From Nocardiopsis endophytica (GTDB lineage: Bacteria; Actinomycetota; Actinomycetes; Streptosporangiales; Streptosporangiaceae): 64,000 nucleotides of DNA. The stretch spans positions 1-64,000 of the forward strand of contig NZ_JAQFWQ010000007.1 of assembly GCF_027706725.1 (NCBI RefSeq), in the 5' to 3' direction. Below, one piece after another: positions 50,500 to 57,802 of this stretch. The notes beneath the pieces were generated by a model. The model did not search any database, was not told the origin of the DNA, and saw only the letters and a program-made list of their open reading frames with translations. Position numbers and translations under genes: made by a program. How positions within the stretch are numbered: the stretch's first letter is position 1; every line of letters begins with the position of its first letter.

Positions 50500-50979
50500 A
50501 TGGCCGACCTGCTCTGGGAAGGCGTCGAGGACCTGTTCGACGGCGAGACGGCCGGGCCGCTCCCCGACCTGAGGGTGCCCGGTGCCACGGCCGACGGCTG
50601 GCAGGCACTGCTGGAACTGGTCGTCGAGCGCGGGTGGCGGCACCGCTACGCCGAGGACGGCTCCGCGGCGCCCCTGCCTTCGGCGCGCACGGCGCTGGCA
50701 CGCAGGACCGCCGCGCGCTGGCCGGAGCTTCGCGTGTGGCCCGCCGAGGGGCTGCTCGCCGTCTTCCGCTTCGAGTCCGAAGAGGACGTCGACTTCGACA
50801 TCGACGTGCGCGAGATCCGCGGCCAGGAGTCGCTGGACGCCCTGTGCGGGTTCCTTGGCGCCATCGGCCGCCGCCTGCGACGGCCCGTCCTGATGGCGCC
50901 CGAGGGCGGCGGGGCGGCCCCGGTGCTGCGCTTCGACCCCGCCGCCGACCGGGTGGTGCGCACGGACGGCCGCTCCTGA
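50500..50979 (+). CDS. Hypothetical protein, 159 aa (paralogue of the 23812 gene)
   Basis: Same length as the 23812-24291 product and alignable over its full length (MADLLWEGVEDLFDGE..., LPDLRVPGATADGWQALLEL, VERGWRHRYAEDG, PELRVWPAEGLLAVF, ESLDALCGFLGAIG, RPVLM). No signal peptide or helices of membrane length. No recognised domain. Starts at ATG 50500, divergent from the LLM gene by 98 bp; codirectional with the 51050 gene, 70 bp further. The existence of two copies, one in a mobile-looking module, is the main evidence that the family has some dispensable or contest-related role. Confidence 0.7.
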   Translation: MADLLWEGVEDLFDGETAGPLPDLRVPGATADGWQALLELVVERGWRHRYAEDGSAAPLPSARTALARRTAARWPELRVWPAEGLLAVFRFESEEDVDFDIDVREIRGQESLDALCGFLGAIGRRLRRPVLMAPEGGGAAPVLRFDPAADRVVRTDGRS

Positions 50980-51049
50980 AGGCCGCGGCGCCGCCCCGTG
51001 GGCCGCGCGCGGGGGCGCCTGTCGTTCGCGGCTGCCACACTCTTTCCCC

Positions 51050-51916
51050 ATGACGCCACGCCCCCGCTGGGCCGACGACCTGTTCCCCTTCCCCACGCCG
51101 CCCGCGCTCGCCATAGTGGTCGACCTCGCCTGGGAGGAGGGGTTCCTCGCCACGGACCTGTTCGAAGAGGGCCTGTACGACGCTCCGCGCGTGCAGACCT
51201 GCTCCGCCCTGCCCTTCGACCTGTGCGAGGCGCCCCTCGCGCCGGAGGGGTGGGAGTACTGCTACGCGGGGGAGGCGTTCCGCAGGCACCATGTCCCCTT
51301 CATGTCCGTGCCGGAGCTGCTGCCCTTCGCCGACCTCGGCAACGGCACCTGCGTCGGGTGGGTGGTGGCCGCGCCGGAGCTCGGACGCACCGACCACCCC
51401 GTCGCCTCCTTCGGGCACAAGGAACCGGGCATCGTCGGCCGGAACACCCTGGAGGGCCTGGCCTTCCTGCTCGCTCCCGCCCTGGGCGGCGAAGGGGGCC
51501 GCCACCGGGCCCGGCTGGAGCGCCTGGCGGCCGAGCTCGGGATCGTGCCCACGGCCCAGTACGGTACGGACCCGGCCGTCCCCCTGGACCTCGCGCCGCC
51601 GAGCGGGTGGCGCCACGAACCCGACCCGTCCGGCATCGGGATCGGCGTCCTGGCGCCCGAGGACGCCTTCGCCGACGAGTACCCGGCCTTCATTGGGGAC
51701 ACGGACGCCGTCGCGGCCGACGCCTCCCGGATGCTCGACAGGGGCCGCCCGGCCAGCGCCCTTCTGGGGCTCACCGCCGCCTACCACGAGGACGTGTCGC
51801 GCCTGCCGGACCTGTACCCCATGTGGGCGCGCGCCTACGACGACCTCGGCCGCCCACTTCTGCGCGAACGCCTCGACACCATGATGGAGGACCACCGCCG
51901 CCGGATGGCGCACTGA
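51050..51916 (+). CDS. Hypothetical protein, 288 aa
   Basis: Unknown but full-looking gene: begins WADDLFPFPTPPALAIVVDL, central FADLGNGTCVGWVVAAPELG with the SMI1/KNR4-like look of DLGNG, and PRLxxLxxxL-type acidic ends (LDTMMEDHRRRMAH). SUKH/SMI1 proteins are common immunity or regulatory folds in bacteria; I cannot confirm the fold by eye. Codirectional with the paralogous 159-aa gene 70 bp upstream. CACACT about 8 nt before ATG may be a -10. Confidence 0.58.
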   Translation: MTPRPRWADDLFPFPTPPALAIVVDLAWEEGFLATDLFEEGLYDAPRVQTCSALPFDLCEAPLAPEGWEYCYAGEAFRRHHVPFMSVPELLPFADLGNGTCVGWVVAAPELGRTDHPVASFGHKEPGIVGRNTLEGLAFLLAPALGGEGGRHRARLERLAAELGIVPTAQYGTDPAVPLDLAPPSGWRHEPDPSGIGIGVLAPEDAFADEYPAFIGDTDAVAADASRMLDRGRPASALLGLTAAYHEDVSRLPDLYPMWARAYDDLGRPLLRERLDTMMEDHRRRMAH

Positions 51917-51964
51917 GGCGGTGAGCCGTCGGCGCGGACCGTGTCCGACCTGCTGGCCCCCTGG

Positions 51965-52119
51965 GGCCCGCCGTCGGGAAAGGTGTCCGCTGGAGCGGTG
52001 GGACTCTCGTCCGCCGCGACCGCCCTTGGCGGGCGCCCGAATGCCATCCCCCCGAAGGGCAAGTCGCCGGTCGTGGATTCAACGGCGGGCCGACCGGGCG
52101 GACCTCGTGGGTGGGGTCG
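51965..52119 (-). repeat. Dispersed intergenic repeat, copy D (inverted)
   Basis: The reverse complement contains CCCGGTCGGCCCGCCG, then ACCGGCGACTTGCCCTTCGG and GCGGCGGACGAGAGTCCC, matching copy C at 34872 with a roughly 35-nt deletion. It directly precedes the LLM gene fragment. Confidence 0.6.
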
Positions 52120-52126
52120 GCGCACG

Positions 52127-52219
52127 ACCGTGGCGGTGCCGCCCTACCGGCACCCGCCGGCCACCGCCCGCAGGGTCGCCGGCACCGACGACTTCAGCGG
52201 CGGACGGATGATCCCCGGG
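52127..52219 (+). pseudogene. Fragment of an LLM-type oxidoreductase gene
   Basis: 93 nt encoding TVAVPPYRHPPATARRVAG then TDDFSGGRMIPG in frame, about 89% identical to 50084-50176 of the intact LLM gene (10 mismatches counted), in opposite orientation to it. Only this piece is present. Partial duplication of the neighbour gene. Confidence 0.7.
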
Positions 52220-52274
52220 GGAGCCGACCGCAGCAGGAGGTCGCCGCCCTGGGAGCGCCCTCCGGCGGCGGACG

Positions 52275-53156
52275 TCATCCGCCGTCGAGGGCCTCCTCCA
52301 GCATCGCCAGGAACGCCGCCGCGGCCGGGGACGGCGGCATCGGCCCCCACACCAGGCGCTCGGCCCGCACCGGCGCGTCGGACACCGCGACCGCCACCAC
52401 CCCTTCCAGCCCGGGGACGTAGGGCTCGGGCAGCATCCCCACCCCCACGCCCTCGCGGACCAGGCGCACCATCGTGTCGGCGCCCGACACCTCGAAGGCG
52501 ACCTCGCGGTGCAGCCCGGCGGCGGCGAAGGCCTGGTCGGACTGGGCGCGCCCGGCCGATCCCGCGGGGAAGTCGATGAACAGCTCGGCGGCCACCTCCC
52601 GCAGCTCCGCGCGCCCCCGCCCGGCCAGCGGGTGGCCGGGGGCGACGATGGCCACGAGACGGTTGGTGGCCAGCTCGCGCACGCGCAGCCCCGGGACCTG
52701 CATGTCGATGGGCACCCCCAGCAGGGCGGCGTCGAGGTCGCCCCTGCGCACCTGGTCGATCATCACCTCGCTGCCGATGGTGCGCAGCGCCACCCACACC
52801 TTGGGGTAGCGCTCGCGGAAGCGCCCCAGCAGCGCGGGCAGGTCCACCGCGGTGACGGTGGGGATGGCGCCCAGGTGCAGCCTGCCGCGGCACTCGCCGG
52901 CGGCGGCCCCGGCCTCGGCCCGTGCGCGGTCGGCGGCCTCCAGCGCCTGCCGTGCCCCGGGCAGGAACGCCTCTCCGGCCGGTGTCAGGCGCACGCGCCT
53001 GCTGGTGCGCTCGAACAGGCGCGTCCCCAGCTCCCGCTCCAGGCGGGCGACCTGGTGGCTCAGCGCGGACTGGACGACACGGCACCGCTCGGCGGCGCGG
53101 GTGAAGTTGTGCTCCTCGGCGACCGCGACGACATAGCGCATCTGTTGCAGCTCCAC
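52275..53156 (-). CDS. LysR family transcriptional regulator
   Basis: 293 aa. Helix-turn-helix MELQQMRYVVAVAEEHNFTR then AAERCRVVQSALSHQVARLE, LERELGTRLFERTSRRVRLT; substrate domain (RLHLGAIPTVTAVDLPALLG, AGRAQSDQAFAAAGL). GTG start 53156. Divergent from the MFS transporter at 53237; a T-N11-A dyad lies between. Probably activates the transporter in response to its substrate. Confidence 0.92.
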   Translation of the reverse strand: MELQQMRYVVAVAEEHNFTRAAERCRVVQSALSHQVARLERELGTRLFERTSRRVRLTPAGEAFLPGARQALEAADRARAEAGAAAGECRGRLHLGAIPTVTAVDLPALLGRFRERYPKVWVALRTIGSEVMIDQVRRGDLDAALLGVPIDMQVPGLRVRELATNRLVAIVAPGHPLAGRGRAELREVAAELFIDFPAGSAGRAQSDQAFAAAGLHREVAFEVSGADTMVRLVREGVGVGMLPEPYVPGLEGVVAVAVSDAPVRAERLVWGPMPPSPAAAAFLAMLEEALDGG

Positions 53157-53174
53157 CTGATCGATCGTAGTCGT

Positions 53175-53189
53175 TCATCGATCCGATGA
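53175..53189. promoter_or_regulatory. LysR-type T-N11-A operator
   Basis: TCATCG-ATC-CGATGA is a perfect 15-bp dyad, 19 bp upstream of GTG 53156 and 48 bp from ATG 53237. Confidence 0.65.
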
Positions 53190-53236
53190 GAACAATGTGT
53201 TGGACAGATCGGTCGGGGCGCCACGACGCTGAATCC

Positions 53237-54490
53237 ATGACGACATCGCGTGATACCCCTTCCGCGGCCCCCGGCGGGGCCACCGGTCCCGCCGCGTCCG
53301 GCCCGGGCACCCCCGGCGTCGGCCGCGGGCTGCTGTTCCTGATGTCGGTGGCCACCGGCCTGGCCGTGGCCGGGAACTACCTGGCCCACCCGCTTCTGGA
53401 GCGCGTCTCCGGGGCGCTGGGCACCACCCCCGCGGCGGCGGCGCTGATCGTCACCGCCGCCCAGGCCGGGTACGGCGCCGGACTGCTGCTGGTGGTGCCG
53501 CTGGCCGACATCGTCGAGCGGCGCCGCCTGGCCGTAGGCCTGTTGGCGGCCGCCGCCGTGGGCCTGGCCGCCTCGGCGGCCGCGCCTTCGCTCCCGGTCC
53601 TGCTGGCCACCACCGTGGCCACCGCCTTCGCCTCGGCCGCCGCGCAGGTGCTGGTGGGAACCGGCGCCGGGATGGCCGCGCCGGTCGACCGGGGGCGCGT
53701 TGTGGGGGCGATGATGTCGGGCCTGCTGACCGGCGTGCTGCTGGCCCGCGTGGTCTCCGGCGCGCTGGCCGAGGTCGGCGGCTGGACGGCGCCTTACTGG
53801 ACGGCCGCCGTGCTGCTGGCGGCGGTCGCGGCCGCCCTGCGCCTGGCGATGCCGCGTTCGGTTCCCGCCGAACCCGACCACGGGCGCCCCGGCTACCCGG
53901 CGCTTCTTGCCTCCACCGTGGGGCTGCTGGCGCGTGAGCCGGTGCTGGGGGTGCGCGCGTCCATGGCGGCGCTGTCCTCGGCCGGGTACATGGGGATGTG
54001 GACCGGGTTGGCGCTGCTGCTGGGCGGCCCGGCCTACGGGTGGTCGACCAGCGCCATCGGCCTGTTCGGTCTGCTGGCGGCGGCCGGGCCGGTGGCCACG
54101 CAGGTCGCGGGTCGCCTGGCCGACGGCGGGCATGTGCGAGCGGTGACCGCGGCCGGGGCGGCGGCCATTGCCGCCGCCTGGGCGGTGCTGTCCGGCGCCG
54201 CTGAGGCGCTGCCGTTGTTGGTGGCCGGGCTGCTGCTGGCCGACGTGGGGCAGGCGCTCGTGCTCAACAGCTCCCAGAACGTGCTGTTCGCGCTGCGGCC
54301 CGACGTGCGCAACCGGGTCAATTCGATCTTCATGACGGTGTTCTTCGGCGGCGGGGCCCTCGGGGCGGGCGTGGCCGGGAGCCTGTGGGGCGCGTGGGGC
54401 TGGAACGGCGTCGTGGCGCTGGGGGCGACGGCGGCCCTGGGCGTGGTGGTGCTGTGGGCCGTGGACCGCCGGCGCCGGACCCCTCGCTGA
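53237..54490 (+). CDS. MFS transporter
   Basis: 417 aa, about twelve hydrophobic helices, no long soluble domain. Motif A-like VPLADIVERRRLAVG between helices 2 and 3 (usually GxLADRxGRR); helix 4 region GAGMAAPVDRGRVVG; second half mirrors the first (RLADGGHVRAV). Drug or aromatic-compound efflux class (YnfM/PcaK look) is plausible. ATG 53237. Divergent from LysR 52275, its presumed regulator. Confidence 0.88.
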   Translation: MTTSRDTPSAAPGGATGPAASGPGTPGVGRGLLFLMSVATGLAVAGNYLAHPLLERVSGALGTTPAAAALIVTAAQAGYGAGLLLVVPLADIVERRRLAVGLLAAAAVGLAASAAAPSLPVLLATTVATAFASAAAQVLVGTGAGMAAPVDRGRVVGAMMSGLLTGVLLARVVSGALAEVGGWTAPYWTAAVLLAAVAAALRLAMPRSVPAEPDHGRPGYPALLASTVGLLAREPVLGVRASMAALSSAGYMGMWTGLALLLGGPAYGWSTSAIGLFGLLAAAGPVATQVAGRLADGGHVRAVTAAGAAAIAAAWAVLSGAAEALPLLVAGLLLADVGQALVLNSSQNVLFALRPDVRNRVNSIFMTVFFGGGALGAGVAGSLWGAWGWNGVVALGATAALGVVVLWAVDRRRRTPR

Positions 54491-54495
54491 CGGCC

Positions 54496-54846
54496 CTACC
54501 CGCCCAGGACCTCCACGGCGACGAAGGCGATGAGGGCCACCAGGGCGGCCAGTGCGAGCAGGCCGACGAGGTAGCCCGCCCACGTGCCCGGTGGGGATTC
54601 GGGGGACGCCTGGGCCGCAGGAGTCACATCCGATGCGTATTCGCCCAGCGGGGTGACGAAGGTCGCCTGCGGGCCCTGGCCGCCGTAGGTGACGTCGAAC
54701 GACACACGCCAGCCGACCTCCAGGGTCTTGTACCCGTTCGTCTGGACCTCGGAGGCGTCGACGCGCAGGTCGCGACTGCCTCCGTCAGGGGTGATGAACC
54801 CGTAGCCCTGTACGTCGTCGAACCACCGGACGGTTCCCTCGGCCAT
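54496..54846 (-). CDS. Cold-shock domain protein with C-terminal membrane anchor
   Basis: 116 aa. Residues 1-68 are a cold-shock domain (GTVRWFDDVQGYGFITPDGG; the usual KWFN...KGFGFI becomes RWFDDVQGYGFI) but the second RNA-binding motif (normally VFVHFS) is DLRVDASEV, so nucleic-acid binding may be weakened. After an acidic/Pro linker, one hydrophobic helix (GYLVGLLALAALVALIAFVA) ends the protein. Soluble cold-shock proteins lack this. Location: cytoplasmic domain at the membrane. Convergent with the MFS gene (5-nt gap). Confidence 0.78.
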   Translation of the reverse strand: MAEGTVRWFDDVQGYGFITPDGGSRDLRVDASEVQTNGYKTLEVGWRVSFDVTYGGQGPQATFVTPLGEYASDVTPAAQASPESPPGTWAGYLVGLLALAALVALIAFVAVEVLGG

Positions 54847-54959
54847 CGGCCCTCCCTCCGCACACGGGAATGGGACCGCGAAGGACGCCTGCGCGTCTAC
54901 CCGGGGAAGTGAGAGGTCTTCGGCCGAGACGTGTCGGCGGCCGGTGGGAGGGTGCGGCC

Positions 54960-55415
54960 ATGAGGACGACGCTGCAACTGACGATCGACTGCGCGGACCC
55001 GCGGCTCCTCGTGGAGTTCTGGTGCGCGGCCCTGGGGTACGTGCCCGAGCCCGCCCCGGACGGCCACGCCACCTGGCGCGAGTACTGGCTCTCCTCGGGC
55101 GTGCCCGAGGAGGAGCTCCCGCCGGGCGCGGGGGAGGAGCCCGAGTCCATCGTCGACCCCGACGGGGTGGGGCCGCGGGTGTGGTTCCAGGTCGTGCCTG
55201 AGGCCAAGGCGGTCAAGAACCGGCTGCACCTGGACCTGCGCGTCGGCGGCGGGCGGTCGGCGCCCTATGCCGGCCGGCGCGGCCGGGTCGGGGCCGAGGC
55301 CGAGCGCCTCACCGGGCTCGGGGCCCGCACGCTGCGGGTGATGGACCTCCCCGACGCGGCCTACTACGCGGTGGTGATGCAGGACCCGGAGGGCAACGAG
55401 TTCTGCGTGACCTGA
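54960..55415 (+). CDS. VOC (glyoxalase-like) family protein
   Basis: 151 aa, with two half-modules: LQLTIDCADPRLLVEFWCAA and a later RVMDLPDAAYYAVVMQDPEG then NEFCVT, the classical ending of VOC glyoxalase-like domains. LHLDLRVGGG supplies a His. Soluble. Divergent from the cold-shock-domain gene. Substrate unknown. Confidence 0.84.
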   Translation: MRTTLQLTIDCADPRLLVEFWCAALGYVPEPAPDGHATWREYWLSSGVPEEELPPGAGEEPESIVDPDGVGPRVWFQVVPEAKAVKNRLHLDLRVGGGRSAPYAGRRGRVGAEAERLTGLGARTLRVMDLPDAAYYAVVMQDPEGNEFCVT

Positions 55416-55422
55416 GGCCCGC

Positions 55423-56247
55423 TCACGCGGAACGGGCCTGGGCGCGGGCCCCCAATGCCTGGGCGGTGGCGCGGTCGGCCGGGTAGAACGACTCGATGAC
55501 CAGTTCGGCGACGGTCACGTCCAGGGGTGTCCCGAAGGTGGCGACGGTGCTGATGAACGACAGCTCGCCGCCGCCCTGGGTGCGCAGGCGCAGCGGGATC
55601 GCGATGGGAGTGGGGCCCGGGGGCGCGTCCGCCCCCTGCCCGCCGGTGCCGGTGCGCGGGTAGGCCTCCAGCTCCCGGTACAGCTCGCCCAGCGCCGCGT
55701 CGCCGCTCCACTCCACCTGCCCGTGCAACCGGTGGAGCAGGTGGGCGCGCCACTGCTCCAGGTTGGCGATGCGCGGCGCCATGCCCTCGGGGTGCAGGCT
55801 CAGCCGCAGGACGTTGACCGGGGGCTCCAGCAGGTGCTCGGCGACGCCGTCGAGCATGGCCGCGACGGCGGCGTTGGCCTCCACCATGTCCCAGGAGCGG
55901 TCCACCACCACGGCCGGGTAGGGCTCGTGCCCGGCGAGCACCTGGCGCACCGCCTCGCGCACGGGCGCCATGCCGGCCCCCTCCAAGGGGGTCTCGCCGA
56001 ACTCGGGGGCGTACCCTCCGGCCAGCAGCAGCCGGTTGCGCTCGCGCAGGGGGACCTCCAGGTGCTCGCCCAGGCGCAGGAGCATCGCCCGGCTTGGGTG
56101 GGAGCGCCCGGTCTCCAGGAAGCTCAGGTGGCGGGCCGACACCTCGGCCTTGATCGACAGCTCCAGCTGGCTGACGCGCCTGCGGGTGCGCCACTGCTTG
56201 AGGATGTCTCCCACGGGCTGCGTGGCGCGCGCTCGGACCCCGTCCAC
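55423..56247 (-). CDS. XRE-type transcriptional regulator with MmyB-like ligand domain
   Basis: 274 aa. N-terminal Cro/CI helix-turn-helix (ILKQWRTRRRVSQLELSIKA then EVSARHLSFLETGRSHPSRA) and C-terminal MmyB-like domain (YPAVVVDRSWDMVEANAAVA). GTG 56247 is taken. It is preceded, on the same strand, by a four-helix membrane protein gene with a hairpin between them, so the two are probably separately expressed or weakly coupled. MmyB-type proteins bind lipid or small ligands; target unknown. Confidence 0.88.
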   Translation of the reverse strand: MDGVRARATQPVGDILKQWRTRRRVSQLELSIKAEVSARHLSFLETGRSHPSRAMLLRLGEHLEVPLRERNRLLLAGGYAPEFGETPLEGAGMAPVREAVRQVLAGHEPYPAVVVDRSWDMVEANAAVAAMLDGVAEHLLEPPVNVLRLSLHPEGMAPRIANLEQWRAHLLHRLHGQVEWSGDAALGELYRELEAYPRTGTGGQGADAPPGPTPIAIPLRLRTQGGGELSFISTVATFGTPLDVTVAELVIESFYPADRATAQALGARAQARSA

Positions 56248-56261
56248 CGTTCCCCCTCCCG

Positions 56262-56286
56262 GGCGGCGCGCCGTGTGCGCGCCGCC
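56262..56286. terminator. Intercistronic hairpin
   Basis: GGCGGCGCG (56262-56270) and CGCGCCGCC (56278-56286), loop 7 nt, between the membrane-protein gene and the XRE gene. Confidence 0.6.
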
Positions 56287-56312
56287 GGTCGCAGTATGCA
56301 CGGAGGGCGGGG

Positions 56313-56741
56313 TCACCGGGCGCGGCGCAGGGTGAGGGCCTCGGCGACGGTGATGGGGGCCAGGGCCGCGGCTTGGAGGGCGACGGCGGCCGCCCCCAGG
56401 AGGGTGGGGCCCATGGCGCCGCTGAGCGCCAGGAGCGCGCTGGCGATGATCCAGGCGGCGTTGAAGGCGACGACGAACCGCACGGCCGACGGGGCGACCC
56501 GGTCGCGGGCGGCGAGCCGGGCCAGGAACCCGGCGAAGGCCACCAGGAAGAGGCCGACCCCGGCGAGGAAGGGCACCGGGTAGCCGAGCAGGCCGGTGAG
56601 CCAGGGGGATGCGGCGGCGAGGAGCGCGCCGGTGGCGGCGCATGCCAGGGCGTCCACGCGCAGGGCCAGCCGGACGGCGGGCGTCCCGGCATGGCCGGAG
56701 GCGCCGGAGGCGATGGGGGAGCGGGCGGTGTTCGAGGCCAT
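56313..56741 (-). CDS. Small membrane protein, four helices, 142 aa
   Basis: Hydrophobic helices at about 26-50, 55-77, 89-110 and 115-135; N-terminus Ser/Ala-rich. Sequence VPFLAGVGLFLVAFAGFLAR and RFVVAFNAAWIIASALLAL fit a common unknown family found beside XRE/MmyB regulators. Strong RBS (AAAGGAGG) before ATG 56741. Probable target or partner of the XRE gene. Function unknown. Confidence 0.75.
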   Translation of the reverse strand: MASNTARSPIASGASGHAGTPAVRLALRVDALACAATGALLAAASPWLTGLLGYPVPFLAGVGLFLVAFAGFLARLAARDRVAPSAVRFVVAFNAAWIIASALLALSGAMGPTLLGAAAVALQAAALAPITVAEALTLRRAR

Positions 56742-56899
56742 GTCGGCCTCCTTTCGGGGCGTTTCCGATGTCGCCCCTCGAGCATCGCGAGCGCCGGTAG
56801 GGGTGTCGATTACGTGCGAGGTAAGCGCCCGGCCGGCCTGGGCGGCGACCTCGATGAACGCGCCGGGATCGCCAGAGCCCGGAGGAGCCGCCCCACACA

Positions 56900-57187
56900 T
56901 CAGTCCTCGGGGCGGCCCTTGAGGTACCAGACGCCGTCTTCGACCTCCGTGCAGCGCTGGGAGAAGTATTCGGCCGACAGCAGGGAGCGTGCCGAGCCTG
57001 CACGACGCGGCGGATCCTCTAGGTCGGCGAGGAAGGCGTCGATGTCCGGCTGGACGACGGTGGGGGCGTGGTCGGCCTCGGGATCGTTGGCGACGGCCAC
57101 CCACAGGCTGCCTGCCCGCCGGATCGACCACCGGTCACCGTAGTAGCGGCGCAGGAGCGCGAGCACCGGGTCGCGCCGGGTGCTCAC
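56900..57187 (-). CDS. Hypothetical protein, 95 aa
   Basis: Small basic/acidic soluble protein (RRDPVLALLRRYYGDRWSIR start, WVAVANDPEADHAPTVVQPD, and DGVWYLKGRPED end). Unknown domain. Start GTG 57187 overlaps the stop of an upstream 42-aa gene by GTGA. The pair is divergent from a short GntR regulator, a layout recognisable in actinomycetes, where plasmid-transfer-like (KorSA/pSAM2-type) regulators have small neighbours; inference. Confidence 0.65.
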   Translation of the reverse strand: MSTRRDPVLALLRRYYGDRWSIRRAGSLWVAVANDPEADHAPTVVQPDIDAFLADLEDPPRRAGSARSLLSAEYFSQRCTEVEDGVWYLKGRPED

Positions 57188-57312
57188 CGGGACACCGCCC
57201 GGTCGGCGAAGAGGCGGAAACGGCGCTCGTCGGCCGCGCGACGGCGCTCCAGAGCACGGACATAGGGGCGCACACGGGTCGCGGTGCGCCGAGGGCGATC
57301 GCTAGTCTTCAC
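57184..57312 (-). CDS. Small upstream gene, 42 aa
   Basis: GTG 57312 to a TGA at 57184-57186 that overlaps the next gene start (GTGA). Product begins VKTSDRPRRTATRVRPYVRA and continues LERRRAADERRFRLFADRAV; highly basic, one helix likely. GGAGC is about 9 nt before GTG. Translational coupling and good codon bias support it. Unknown; could be a leader or DNA/RNA-binding peptide. Confidence 0.6.
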   Translation of the reverse strand: MKTSDRPRRTATRVRPYVRALERRRAADERRFRLFADRAVSR

Positions 57313-57406
57313 TTGTCATCAGCTCCATTGCAGCTGGTGGCCATGCCCCGGGACGGTTGCCGCCGTCGCCGGGGTCGTCTTATGGCTCGCGATCATAGCC
57401 GAACTG

Positions 57407-57434
57407 GTATCTGTACGTCCTCAGACGTATCTCT
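57407..57434. promoter_or_regulatory. GntR-type operator candidate
   Basis: GTATCTGT (57407-57414) and GTATCTCT (57427-57434) are direct copies 20 bp apart; TACGT (57414-57418) and ACGTA (57425-57429) form an inverted pair between them. In an A+T-enriched stretch between the divergent small gene and the GntR gene. Confidence 0.5.
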
Positions 57435-57472
57435 TTGAAGCCGTTGGTCGACAGACTTCTAACCTCGTGGTT

Positions 57473-57754
57473 ATGGAATTCGGTCCCGATGACCAGATCG
57501 ACTACGAGCACCCGGTCACGCCCTACCGCCAGCTCGGTGACATCCTGCGGGCCAGGATCGAGCGCGGGGACTGGTCTCCGAACCGGCCGATCCCTTCTGA
57601 GGCCCGGCTGGTCCAGGAGTACGGTCTGGCGCGCACCACGGTGCGGCGGACGATCAAACTGCTGGTCGATGAGGGTGTGCTGTTCGTCGTACCCCAGCGC
57701 GGCACCTATGTCGCCGAGCCGGGCGCAGAAGGAGAATCACCCGGGAAGGCGTGA
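57473..57754 (+). CDS. Short GntR family regulator (DNA-binding domain only)
   Basis: 93 aa from ATG 57473: a complete GntR winged helix (YRQLGDILRARIERGDWSPN, IPSEARLVQEYGLARTTVRR, TIKLLVDEGVLFVVPQRGTY) and no effector domain. The frame is open further up but only this part is protein-like. Small GntR proteins of this sort act as KorSA-like or DasR-like repressors with short co-factors. Probably controls itself and the divergent two-gene set. Confidence 0.82.
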   Translation: MEFGPDDQIDYEHPVTPYRQLGDILRARIERGDWSPNRPIPSEARLVQEYGLARTTVRRTIKLLVDEGVLFVVPQRGTYVAEPGAEGESPGKA

Positions 57755-57802
57755 CCGCGCAGGGGCGACGATGCGCCCCCGCGCCACAAGCCGGCTTGCC
57801 CC

